Shown: in pieces, positions 18,223 through 26,820 of the stretch | How positions within the stretch are numbered: position 1 is the first letter of the stretch | Layout: each line of letters opens with the position of its first letter | Source of the DNA: an uncultured Flavobacteriaceae bacterium | GTDB taxonomy: Bacteria; Bacteroidota; Bacteroidia; Flavobacteriales; Flavobacteriaceae | Length of the DNA: 64,000 nt | Direction of reading: 5' to 3' | NCBI GenBank assembly: GCA_947493175.1 | Contig: CANLQD010000002.1 | Span: 967,986 to 1,031,985 of the forward strand | Program-made: the position numbers and the translations under genes | The notes under the pieces: generated by a model | Database searches by the model: none | Told to the model about the DNA's origin: nothing | Seen by the model: only the letters and a program-made list of their open reading frames with translations

Positions 18223-19308
18223 TTATTCGTTTAATGTTAAATGAAGGTCCACGACAAAATCCCCATCCTTTTTCTGTACTTGTAACGCATGTAACTTGGG
18301 ATACAGGAAATCAAGTCGATTTTCTACGTTCTTCAAACCGATACCCGAATTCATTTCATCGACCTTTTGAACACCTATTAGGTTAACCGTTCGAAAATAG
18401 AGGTGATCATCGTCGATCTCAATTTTAATATCGACTTTGGTCATTCCCTTGAAATCAGTACCGTATTTAAAAGCATTTTCAATAAATGTGATCAATAACA
18501 AAGGTGCTATCTTTTTGTCTTCATAATCTCCTTTGACCTGAACCTTTACGTTCTCACTATTCGATAGTCGCAACCGTTGCAAGGCCACATAGTTTTGTAT
18601 ATAATCGATTTCCTTTTCAAGGTCTACCTGATCTTGATTGGCCTCATACAGCATATAACGCATCAGTTCCGAAATGGTAATCACAGCTTCAGGAGCCTCC
18701 TTCGACTGGTTTCTTACGAGTGAATAGACACTGTTCAAAGAATTGAATAAAAAATGTGGGTTCAATTGTGCCTTTAAAAATTCCAATTCGGTTTCGGCCC
18801 TTTGTGCCTCATTAATCTTTGCAATACGATCTCTATAATAGAAATCCTTTATCAATCGCAAGGTACCTCCCAGCAAGAAAAAGGCCAGGGAGGTGAAGGC
18901 CATGGTAAAGTATTGCAGGTTTTGTATTGAAGGTCCATCTGGAAATGCTGTAAGCCCTTCAAACCGTTCATAGGGAAAAGCCACTGGTAAGTGTGCTACC
19001 AGAAAATTGAAGCAAACCAAAAAACAGATGGAAGTTAACGCATACACTGCCATTTGTTTTCTCAATAACAATTTGGGCACTAAAAAGGAATAATTAACAT
19101 AAAACAACAAAGGCGGAAAAAAAGCCTTGATAAGCATTGGGGTGGGTGGCGTCCTAAAATTAAAGGTGGTAATGAACACCGGAAAAGAAGCGATACATAC
19201 CCACGCGATGATATGGATATACAGTTCCTTCATCCTTCTAGGACGCTTTGCTCCAGAGGTATGCGATTTTAAATCTGAAATACCCTCATTCTTTAAAAGT
19301 AATGCCAT
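18223..19308 (-). CDS. LytS/YehU-type sensor histidine kinase
   Basis: 361 residues. Four membrane helices occupy about residues 28-165, followed by the His_kinase domain: the phosphorylated His lies in FLKAQLNPHFLFNSLNSVYSL, and the ATPase part shows PLLLITFIENAFKYG (N box) and GIGLKNVENRLDFLYP (G box). No extracellular sensor domain is evident, so the signal may be sensed in the membrane or through a partner. Its start overlaps the end of the DUF4907 gene by 23 bases; a downstream ATG at 19233 (residue 26) would remove the overlap and is a real alternative. Confidence 0.92.
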   Translation of the reverse strand: MALLLKNEGISDLKSHTSGAKRPRRMKELYIHIIAWVCIASFPVFITTFNFRTPPTPMLIKAFFPPLLFYVNYSFLVPKLLLRKQMAVYALTSICFLVCFNFLVAHLPVAFPYERFEGLTAFPDGPSIQNLQYFTMAFTSLAFFLLGGTLRLIKDFYYRDRIAKINEAQRAETELEFLKAQLNPHFLFNSLNSVYSLVRNQSKEAPEAVITISELMRYMLYEANQDQVDLEKEIDYIQNYVALQRLRLSNSENVKVQVKGDYEDKKIAPLLLITFIENAFKYGTDFKGMTKVDIKIEIDDDHLYFRTVNLIGVQKVDEMNSGIGLKNVENRLDFLYPKLHALQVQKKDGDFVVDLHLTLNE

Positions 19309-19630
19309 GTTGGTTTAATTCACTGATGGTTATCGAGGGAGTTTGCCGTTCTCTAAGCTTTTTTACGACCAGCCTCCCAGTACTTTGAGCATCTTTTTCT
19401 GAGCGGAAGTATTGGGCACCCCTGACAGCTGGTATTTGTTCCTGGCGAATCAGTAGTTGCCCATCTTCATAAATCTCATAGTACCAAAGGCCATCTCCCT
19501 TATGGGTTTGCAGTTCGTATGATGCCCCTTGAATCGGAATACTTTTATCGTATTCCAAAAAAAAGCCCACCGCTAAAACTACAAGGCCGATACAGATAAA
19601 TACTAAAATATGCTTTCGTTGGTTTTCCAC
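19286..19630 (-). CDS. DUF4907 membrane-anchored protein
   Basis: 114 residues with a single N-terminal anchor or signal segment (HILVFICIGLVVLAVGFFL). The mature part is a small alpha/beta domain (YELQTHKGDGLWYYEIYEDGQLLIRQEQIPAVRGAQYFRSEKDA) that I assign to the DUF4907 family; function unknown. It is located between the kelch lipoprotein (37 bases) and the histidine kinase (overlap). Its extracytoplasmic location makes it a candidate link between the kelch protein and the kinase (inference). Confidence 0.75.
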   Translation of the reverse strand: MENQRKHILVFICIGLVVLAVGFFLEYDKSIPIQGASYELQTHKGDGLWYYEIYEDGQLLIRQEQIPAVRGAQYFRSEKDAQSTGRLVVKKLRERQTPSITISELNQHGITFKE

Positions 19631-19667
19631 AGGTTAAAGTCTTCATAAAATCATGATACTCATTTGG

Positions 19668-20687
19668 TTAATCGTCTTCTTCTTCTTCCTCAAATGGGAA
19701 AAACTCGCGATTATCGTCCAAATACAAAGTAGCACTACTGCCTAGGGCCAAGAATGCACGACCACCGGTAGAAAAGCCAATAGCACCTCTTCTGGCAATA
19801 CCTTCGTATGCGGTCTTCTCGTCCCACAAATCGGTCGAGGGATTATATTCCCATACGCTGGAAACGGAACCAAGTCCAGATTCACCACAAGCGATATACC
19901 CTCTATCACCGATACTAAAGCCGACCGCGTTGCTTCTGGCCACCCTGTAATCATCGTCATCGTCTAGGTCTAATAAGGCTGTCCAGCGCTCCTCATTTGT
20001 ATCGAACACCCAAAAATCGGTTTGGTCCAAGCCATTGGATTCCCCGGTGCCAAAGTAAACCTTGTCACCGATGGTAAAACTGGTCGCATCCCTTCTTTTG
20101 GTTCCTCCGAAACCGACCAATTCTGTCCAACGATCGGCCGCCGGGTCGTATTTCCAAAAATCCTTACGATCATTGTCCCCATCGTATCCGGTACCGACGT
20201 AACCGGCAGTTGCCGAGTTAAAAGCAGCCGCCCCTCTTCTTGGGGCACCACCAAAGGGGGCGATCGAATCCCATCGGTTCGCTCCGACATTGTACCTGTA
20301 AAAATCGTCCAGTTCATCGTCCCCATCGAACCCAAGGCCAACAAATCCGTCCCCGTTCGCAGTGAATCCTACGGCCGAACTACGTTCTATCCCCGGGTAA
20401 TCGGCTAGTTGCCGCCAAAAATCTCCTTCAATATCGTATTCCCAAAAATCCTTCAGGTAGTCATCCCCATCGAAGCCAGTGCCCATATATCCCTTATTTC
20501 CTATGGTAAAAGCCGCAGCACTGCTACGGGGGGTACCATCAAGAACGGAACGATCTACCCAGTTTCCCAGGTTATCGTCATCGTCATCATCGTTACTGCA
20601 GCTAGCTACGGCCAATAAAAGTATCAAAAGGGGGGCGAACTTTAAGGCTGCTCGATTTGTATACAACCTTTCAATCATTGTTTTCAT
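19668..20687 (-). CDS. kelch-repeat lipoprotein
   Basis: 339 residues. Signal with lipobox (LAVASC, Cys at about residue 30) followed by an acidic tether of six Asp. Six kelch-type repeats of about 45 residues follow, for example SAAAFTIGNKGYMGTGFDG, SAVGFTANGDGFVGLGFDG and GAAAFNSATAGYVGTGYDG, each ending in DFWxYD or similar, enough for one six-bladed beta-propeller. The GFDGDD loops could bind calcium. No galactose oxidase active-site residues are evident, so a binding role at the cell surface is more likely. Overlaps the barrel gene upstream. Confidence 0.87.
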   Translation of the reverse strand: MKTMIERLYTNRAALKFAPLLILLLAVASCSNDDDDDDNLGNWVDRSVLDGTPRSSAAAFTIGNKGYMGTGFDGDDYLKDFWEYDIEGDFWRQLADYPGIERSSAVGFTANGDGFVGLGFDGDDELDDFYRYNVGANRWDSIAPFGGAPRRGAAAFNSATAGYVGTGYDGDNDRKDFWKYDPAADRWTELVGFGGTKRRDATSFTIGDKVYFGTGESNGLDQTDFWVFDTNEERWTALLDLDDDDDYRVARSNAVGFSIGDRGYIACGESGLGSVSSVWEYNPSTDLWDEKTAYEGIARRGAIGFSTGGRAFLALGSSATLYLDDNREFFPFEEEEEDD

Positions 20688-21582
20688 GTACGTATTTGTT
20701 TAAGTTAACTGTTAATCCCATCGTTATATATACCGAACCATTGGTATCAAAATCATTCAACATGACCGTTGCTTCGTCTAAAAGTTGCAAACTATTTTCT
20801 GTGAGATACCCCACCTTTACCAGCGTATTTAAGTAAGGCTGTATGCGAAAGGTGTGCTCCAGACCAATGTCTAGTGCCTTGTATTCCAGTTTAGCATCGT
20901 TCAGATTTGGCAGCCCATTGTCATTTAGGGCTCCCGAGAGGTTGGTAAAAGAACCTTCAGGCGCTACGGATAAGTTGACCTGGTGCCGCTCCCCGATGTT
21001 TCGGTATACGTGCGTTTCGGGAAAACCCAAACGATACCCCATATGGTTTCCCAAAGTACCGCCTACCGAAAGAATAGGGTAGAAATCAGGTTCCCCGAAC
21101 AAGGCCCCATAACCGAGCCCGAACCGAAAACCAATATCATTTTTTTCGCCAATCCATTTTTTAAGGAAGGCTATGGAACCTGCATACTGTACATCATCCC
21201 AGCTGAGGCTTTGTGACAGATTTGAGGAAATGACAGGGGAAAAAAATACCTTCATACCCCAAGCATTTGAAAAGTTTGAACGGTAAAAAACCCCTGCCGC
21301 AATCTGGTGTATTTCCTCAAAAGAATCTATAGGCAAGCCTACCGTAGTATCGAAAAAACTGAACATTGTTTTCTCATATAGAAACTGCCCCCCTAAGACA
21401 TTGTTTTTGGGGAAGGCAATCCTTGGAGTAAGGGCTATGGCATAATTACCCCAAGATATATCTCCTGCAGATGGCACCATCCGATACTCGAACCGGGCAA
21501 TATCGTCATGGATTCCTTTTTGGGCCGTCATCTTTATCATTATTAAAAAAAGGAGAAGAACGCTTAAAAAATGATTTTTCAC
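20671..21582 (-). CDS. outer-membrane beta-barrel protein (DUF6268-like)
   Basis: The GTG at 21582 gives about 303 residues with a signal peptide (VKNHFLSVLLLFLIMIKMTAQ). The mature protein is a run of amphipathic strands (YAIALTPRIAFP, GGQFLYEKTMFSFF, DIGFRFGLGYGALFG, GSVYITMGLTVNLNKY). It resembles DUF6268-type barrels; function unknown. An earlier in-frame GTG at 21621 would place a non-signal-like tail in front. It is the first gene of a five-gene unit ending with the LytTR regulator, and overlaps the kelch gene by 17 bases. Confidence 0.75.
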   Translation of the reverse strand: MKNHFLSVLLLFLIMIKMTAQKGIHDDIARFEYRMVPSAGDISWGNYAIALTPRIAFPKNNVLGGQFLYEKTMFSFFDTTVGLPIDSFEEIHQIAAGVFYRSNFSNAWGMKVFFSPVISSNLSQSLSWDDVQYAGSIAFLKKWIGEKNDIGFRFGLGYGALFGEPDFYPILSVGGTLGNHMGYRLGFPETHVYRNIGERHQVNLSVAPEGSFTNLSGALNDNGLPNLNDAKLEYKALDIGLEHTFRIQPYLNTLVKVGYLTENSLQLLDEATVMLNDFDTNGSVYITMGLTVNLNKYVHENND

Positions 21583-21801
21583 TGATCGATTTTGAATAAA
21601 AGTATTGGGGGTACATGCCACGGAGAAAAAAAATAGACCAGTCGCCGAAATCTATATACTCAGCCATATATTCTATCTACCAACTAAGGTATTGGAGCTT
21701 TGTCGGATGATTTAAAGGGTTGGTCTATAGATTGATTAAATTGGTATAAAATAGTTCGGAACCGGCGCCCATTCAATTTTATTTGTGGCAAATTAAATTT
21801 T

Positions 21802-23115
21802 ATGCGACTGCTGATTTGGATGCTTTATAGTGCCATCTTATTTAGTTCTTGTTCTGTAGAAAATCGCGAAATTCCGACTTTAGAGGTAGGGCAGGATTTT
21901 ACCGACTCAAACGTTCGGGTGGTGACCATTGATACCTTTACAGTGGCGCTTTCAACCTTTAAATTTGATAGTATCAATACCTCCGCAAGCAACCGATTGT
22001 TGGTGGGCGGGTACCAGGATGTATATTTCGGCAGGGTCTTTAGCGAACCTTATTTTGAACTATCGGCCATTGATTACGATATTCCATTAGACGCCGAACT
22101 TGATAGTATTGCCTTGATACTAGGGTACGACCGCTACTTCTATAACGATACCACCCAAATAGCCGAAATCAATATACATCGATTGTTAGAGGATGTGAAC
22201 GCAAGCGACGATATTTTTTACAATACCACCCAGCTTGAATTTGATAGCATTCCCCTGACCAGTCGACGTTTTTTTCCAGAACCTGTGGATGAGGATTCGC
22301 TCCACATACAAATTCCATTGGATTTTGGTCAAGAATTGTTCGACTTGATACAGGACAACGATATTAATAGTGATCAAGAAGTACGCGAACGATTTAACGG
22401 CCTTACCATTAGAAATGCTTCGGAAGGGAATGCAGCCGTTGTTGGTTTCACTAGGGACCCCGAGAGCACCTATCTACGCTTCTTTTATTCAATTCCAGGA
22501 GAATTCGAAGATGATGAAGGTGTCTTTGACCTCTTCATCAATCAGAACGTCGGGTTGCCGAGAGCCTATAATCGCATTCAGAGTGATGTGTTGAATACGC
22601 CACTGGATACTTTGACCGACCAAGAAATAAATCTCCCGTCGGCATTGAGTCAAAACCTTAGCTTTATCCAATCAGGAACAGGTTATGCCACGAGAATCGA
22701 GTTCCCTACCTTAAAGGATATTGGGCAAATCCCAGGCACTGGAACGGTGCTCGAAGCCGCATTGGAACTACGACCACCAACCAGTTCTTTCTCTGACGAC
22801 CTGCCGATACGGGATTCTTTGAACGTACAGATCGTAGATCCCAATAATGTGATTACCCAAACGATTGTCAACGGGAACGGAGCGGTACGTGCACTCATCA
22901 ATCAGGAGAATGCGGAGTTCAACGACCTGTTTTATCAAATTCCGTTAGTGACATATCTAGATCAAGAGCTTTCCCAAGTTCCGGAAATTGAGGATGCGGT
23001 GGTTATTTATCCCAATAATTATAACGCTACCGTAGATCGTATCGTGCTACAGGGCGATGGAAACAATTCATTTAGAGCGAAACTCATTCTAACCTATGCC
23101 ATTTATGATGAATAG
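21802..23115 (+). CDS. DUF4270 lipoprotein
   Basis: 437 residues. Short lipoprotein signal with lipobox LFSSC (Cys at about residue 17). The body matches DUF4270, a large beta-rich Bacteroidota family: VRVVTIDTFTVALSTFKFDSINTS and LLVGGYQDVYFGRVFSEPYFEL near the N-terminus and NATVDRIVLQG near the end are typical. The role is unknown; the family is often next to an outer-membrane transporter, as here, where the next gene overlaps its 3' end. Probably located on the outer membrane. Confidence 0.88.
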   Translation: MRLLIWMLYSAILFSSCSVENREIPTLEVGQDFTDSNVRVVTIDTFTVALSTFKFDSINTSASNRLLVGGYQDVYFGRVFSEPYFELSAIDYDIPLDAELDSIALILGYDRYFYNDTTQIAEINIHRLLEDVNASDDIFYNTTQLEFDSIPLTSRRFFPEPVDEDSLHIQIPLDFGQELFDLIQDNDINSDQEVRERFNGLTIRNASEGNAAVVGFTRDPESTYLRFFYSIPGEFEDDEGVFDLFINQNVGLPRAYNRIQSDVLNTPLDTLTDQEINLPSALSQNLSFIQSGTGYATRIEFPTLKDIGQIPGTGTVLEAALELRPPTSSFSDDLPIRDSLNVQIVDPNNVITQTIVNGNGAVRALINQENAEFNDLFYQIPLVTYLDQELSQVPEIEDAVVIYPNNYNATVDRIVLQGDGNNSFRAKLILTYAIYDE

Positions 23116-24352
23116 AACCATGTGGTGCGTTTTATTGATGGCGCTCTTACAATCCCATAATACAATAGGGCAAACAAACAATCTGACAGGGTCTCCCTAT
23201 TCCCTTTTCGGGCTTGGGGTCGGAACCAATTCAAACATCGGTAAGAACAGTGCCTTGGGCAGAGGTGGGTATGGCTTGGAAGGTACCGGTTTTATTAATA
23301 ACTACAACCCAGCCTCTTACGCGGCCATTTATGAAAAGTCCTTTATGTACGATATTGGTTTTTTAGCAGAATTGAGCACCGTTGCCAATCAACAGAATGA
23401 GGAACGAAGGTTGGCGGGCAATCTTTCCAGTTTGGCCATCGCCTCAAGTATTAACAAAAAATCGGGTTTCGGACTTACGCTAGATCCCTATTCCGACGTA
23501 GGGTATGCCGTTATCGGTATCGAAGGTAATATCGAAGGGTCTTTCGATACCTTTAATAGCAACATTTTTGGATCTGGCGGTTTAAACGACCTAAAGCTTA
23601 GCTACGGGTATCGCGTAAACGATTACTTAAACCTTGGATTGGGGCTTTCCTATCTTTTTGGCAATATTGATGAAAATGAGCAAATCAACACAGGTACAAG
23701 CTCGCTTACGGTACAAGAGACCAACCGTTATTTCGGTGCTAGAATCGATTTTGGTGCCCAAGGCAAGCTCAACGATCGTTTGGTATTAGGGGCCAGATGG
23801 CAACTACCCACCAGCCTCAACGCGCGAAGAGATCGCAATGTACTAAAGTCTACAGGCTTATCTCTTGCCCAAATTCCCGTAGAAAGTACCAGTAATGCCA
23901 CGATTACGGACTTTGATCTTCCTTTGGAAATAGGCACAGGCCTTGTTTTTAAGCCTATTACCAGTATAACCCTTAATCTCGACTATACCAAAAGCTATTG
24001 GAGTGCTACCGATCAGGACGATAATATAGGAACCTTTGTGGATCAGGATATCTACGCTTTCGGGGCAGAATATCTCAAAGATGATCAAAGTTTCCGATTC
24101 TGGGAACGGATGCGTTTTCGGGTAGGTTTCAATTACGACAGCGGGTACCTTAGGGTGAATGATGAAATTATTGATAGTTATTCGATCACCGGTGGACTCG
24201 GTATCCCATTGGGGAGATCTACCCTAAACCTTTCCTACGGCTATCGCGGTAGCGGTTCTGCCGAAGGCATTCTGGTGCAGGAAACATTTCATACGTTCAA
24301 TGTGAACTTCAGCCTTCGGGATATCTGGTTCTTGAAGCGAAAGGTGAATTAG
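23105..24352 (+). CDS. FadL/OMPP1-like outer-membrane protein
   Basis: About 416 residues; three in-frame ATGs (23096, 23105, 23108) are possible, and the later ones give the best signal peptide (cleavage near TIGQ). The mature N-terminus NLTGSPYSLFGLGVGTNSN... is characteristic of Bacteroidota FadL-like barrels. Strands continue to the end (SFSLRDIWFLKRKVN). FadL-type proteins carry hydrophobic molecules across the outer membrane, but the substrate here is unknown. It overlaps the DUF4270 gene by 11 bases, so the two are translationally coupled. Confidence 0.75.
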   Translation: MMNRTMWCVLLMALLQSHNTIGQTNNLTGSPYSLFGLGVGTNSNIGKNSALGRGGYGLEGTGFINNYNPASYAAIYEKSFMYDIGFLAELSTVANQQNEERRLAGNLSSLAIASSINKKSGFGLTLDPYSDVGYAVIGIEGNIEGSFDTFNSNIFGSGGLNDLKLSYGYRVNDYLNLGLGLSYLFGNIDENEQINTGTSSLTVQETNRYFGARIDFGAQGKLNDRLVLGARWQLPTSLNARRDRNVLKSTGLSLAQIPVESTSNATITDFDLPLEIGTGLVFKPITSITLNLDYTKSYWSATDQDDNIGTFVDQDIYAFGAEYLKDDQSFRFWERMRFRVGFNYDSGYLRVNDEIIDSYSITGGLGIPLGRSTLNLSYGYRGSGSAEGILVQETFHTFNVNFSLRDIWFLKRKVN

Positions 24353-24368
24353 GACCTGTTCATGCGAT

Positions 24369-25691
24369 TTATCTTCGCTGCAGCGCCATCCAATTCATTA
24401 AGTTCACCGGTTTCCCATCTACTCGTACGGGACTCCCGTCAAAATCAAAATCAGCATGGTTCGCATGGGAGTAAATCCAGGAGAAGTGTCCATTGTAGCG
24501 ATAACCATCCCCTCCATAAAAACCAGTAAGGTCAACGGCATGATCGTAATATGAAAAATGAACATTAGGGGCGCCAGTGGCTTTCAAACGCCGGTACAAG
24601 GGCACCACGGTTTCGTCGGGAACGGTTACCTGATCATCTTTACAATGCAAGAACCAAATAGGTTTGTTTTGAATGATTTCTAGTTGTACATCGCTGATAT
24701 ACTTTGCATGATAAGCCAAAGCGCTAATATAGGCTGCGGCAAAATAATTAGGATGTTCCAACAATAGCTTCAAGCTCATATACCCCCCATTGGAACATCC
24801 ACCTATATACACTCGATCGGCATCAATGTTGGGACGGTCTGTTACATATTTTTTAATCAAGCCCATTAAGGCATCATTATAAATATCATTTTCCTTGCCA
24901 CGGGTATACGCCCCAGAGGCACTTTGCATCCAAAAAGTCGGGGTCTGCGGCACTAAAACATACGCTCCACCAAAGATGCCCTGAATTTTTTTGGAAGCGT
25001 AATTGGTGGCCTTGTTCGCTACCAAAGGTATACTGGGGTCGGTTCCTCCTTCACCTCCACCGTGTAACCAAATGATCAAAGGTCGTTTTTCTTCCTTTGC
25101 TGTGGGTTCAAAAGATGCATATGTAAGTGCAGTGCCATCCTTATGGGTATAGGACCCTGAAAGATCAAACCGATCCACTAAGGGCTGTATACGCCCTTTT
25201 TCCCTATTCCAGATTTCGCCAGTGCTTTTTTCAGTAATTGACAAGCTGTAATCAACCCAGTGATTGCTGCCCTGATTGTTTTGGAAAATATACTGAATAG
25301 GGTTTCCCAGCGTCTCCTCCGGACCGACCAATAGCGCTAAGGTAATGTGTTTGCCCTTGGCAACACGATTCCCTTTCTCATCTGATACATAGGCATATAA
25401 TACATGTCGTTTGCCAGAGGCTTGGTCAGGGGTTATTTCGACCCCTTCGTAACCACGCTCGGCAACTACTTCATAATCTGATGCATTTACTTGCGAAATA
25501 ATTTTAGATTCATGTAAGATGACCTTATTGACCCCTGGGCCCCAATCATAGCCAGTTATAATCAATGTGTAGGCATTCCCTTTGTCCTGGACCGGTTCTT
25601 TCATATACCTTTCATTCGTATTTGTAGCGGATATTGGGAATATAAAGGAAGTACAGAATACCACCAGAAGAATTCGAATCTTAGTTTTCAT
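24369..25691 (-). CDS. secreted alpha/beta-hydrolase esterase with N-terminal Ig-like domain
   Basis: The ATG at 25691 gives 440 residues with signal peptide (ILLVVFCTSFIFPISA). Residues about 40-165 look like an EstA-type Ig-like domain. The hydrolase domain has the oxyanion HGGGEGG (about residues 210-216), nucleophile Ser300 in GGCSNGGYMS, an acid in LHCKDDQVTVP (about residue 353) and the catalytic His in SWIYSHANHAD (about residue 409). This fits the polysaccharide-associated or prolyl-oligopeptidase-like secreted esterases. No glycoside hydrolase or SusCD pair is nearby, so the substrate is open. Confidence 0.82.
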   Translation of the reverse strand: MKTKIRILLVVFCTSFIFPISATNTNERYMKEPVQDKGNAYTLIITGYDWGPGVNKVILHESKIISQVNASDYEVVAERGYEGVEITPDQASGKRHVLYAYVSDEKGNRVAKGKHITLALLVGPEETLGNPIQYIFQNNQGSNHWVDYSLSITEKSTGEIWNREKGRIQPLVDRFDLSGSYTHKDGTALTYASFEPTAKEEKRPLIIWLHGGGEGGTDPSIPLVANKATNYASKKIQGIFGGAYVLVPQTPTFWMQSASGAYTRGKENDIYNDALMGLIKKYVTDRPNIDADRVYIGGCSNGGYMSLKLLLEHPNYFAAAYISALAYHAKYISDVQLEIIQNKPIWFLHCKDDQVTVPDETVVPLYRRLKATGAPNVHFSYYDHAVDLTGFYGGDGYRYNGHFSWIYSHANHADFDFDGSPVRVDGKPVNLMNWMALQRR

Positions 25692-26142
25692 GGTCAAAAG
25701 ATTTAGTTGATATGCACCGTAAGCCCAATATAAGCTATTTTTCACTACTTTCCGGATGGCAACGAAGAGGCGAGCGCGTTGTCGAAAATGCGTATAGCAA
25801 GCAAATCCCCGATTGCAGCTACGGTTATCAGTTGCCCACACCATGTAAAATTGAACACCGGAGTATGATTCAAGGCTACTAACCGAAACACTATGCCTTT
25901 AAAACACATGGGTTTTAAGAAAACACAGAATTCTTTTTGAACATTGCTCCAAATAAAAAATGTACAACTCATGGTAAACCACTTCATGCTCTCGTTGCAA
26001 CTACCTGCTGCGAAGTGCCGTTCCCTTCTTGTAGAAAAGTGGTAGCCCCTACCATTCGAGAGAACGTCTTTTACTAAGGTGCATACCTGCCTACTACAAG
26101 CAGGGGTTCTACCAATGATTGTGACCCATGAAAATCGGCCCC
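25692..26142. other. intergenic region without a supported gene
   Basis: 451 bases between two minus-strand genes. Minus-strand frames exist but read as Cys/Phe-rich noise. Small hairpins are visible (GGTAG/CTACC near 26040; CCTGC/GCAGG near 26090), none followed by a T-run on the minus strand. No promoter-like TAnnTTTG with a matching -33 element was found. Confidence 0.5.
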
Positions 26143-26652
26143 TTAAACAAAAAGTAATATCAATGTAAGAGCCATACCGCCAAGGGTAAAATACATTCCC
26201 TTTTTAAAAATAGGTGTCTTTGGACTGAACATCCAAAAAGCCGATACCACATAGAATAAAAGTGAAAGACCAAAGATGACGTTCAAAAGGAATAGCGGTT
26301 GACTAGAAGTCGCTTTATGGATTTTTGTCATCTTATCCATCACATAGGGTAGTTTCTTTTCGGTATAAATCGCCATACCGGTCTCCTTATTGTAGGTCCC
26401 ATCTTTGAAGTACAGCAACCCATCGGCTTCTTTTTCGACTTTGAGCCGTTTCTTCTTTAACGCAGTACCGAGGTTTTCGGCCGTAATATTCGGAGACAAC
26501 TTTTTTTCAATCTGGATTTCTTTCTTCAAAAAATCGGTATTCCTAAAAATCAAAACAACCCCGCTTATGGCATACATAGCCATAATGCCTGCCAAAAAAA
26601 AGCCCAAATAGCGATGAATTATGCGCATGTACATAGCCGTCGTCATCTTCAT
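26143..26652 (-). CDS. PepSY-domain membrane protein
   Basis: 169 residues. N-terminal helix with IIHRYLGFFLAGIMAMYAISGVVLIF, the usual start of PepSY-associated TM proteins; a soluble region of about 80 residues with a PepSY-like fold (AENLGTALKKKRLKVEKEADGLLYF...TGMAIY); then two C-terminal helices (LLNVIFGLSLLFYVVSAFWMF and FTLGGMALTLILLFV). It is a shortened version of the PepSY_TM proteins that accompany iron or siderophore receptors. It follows the TonB-dependent receptor on the same strand, so a role in metal uptake or reduction is plausible (inference). Confidence 0.8.
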   Translation of the reverse strand: MKMTTAMYMRIIHRYLGFFLAGIMAMYAISGVVLIFRNTDFLKKEIQIEKKLSPNITAENLGTALKKKRLKVEKEADGLLYFKDGTYNKETGMAIYTEKKLPYVMDKMTKIHKATSSQPLFLLNVIFGLSLLFYVVSAFWMFSPKTPIFKKGMYFTLGGMALTLILLFV

Positions 26653-26820
26653 AAGAATATGGTTTTAAGAATTTTCAATGATTAAAAACGCTTGCGAAAA
26701 TAACGTTTTCCAAACTCTTTAGAATAAAAATCATTTCGCTTTTTGAAGCAATATTGAGGGAATCTCTTTTCGTAAAACCATTGTGAAATCCCTTTTTAAT
26801 TCCGAAAATTGGCCAAAAAC

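Noticed and set aside
25745..25987. 80-codon minus-strand frame upstream of the esterase
   Set aside because: It runs out of frame into the esterase leader and has no coding character.
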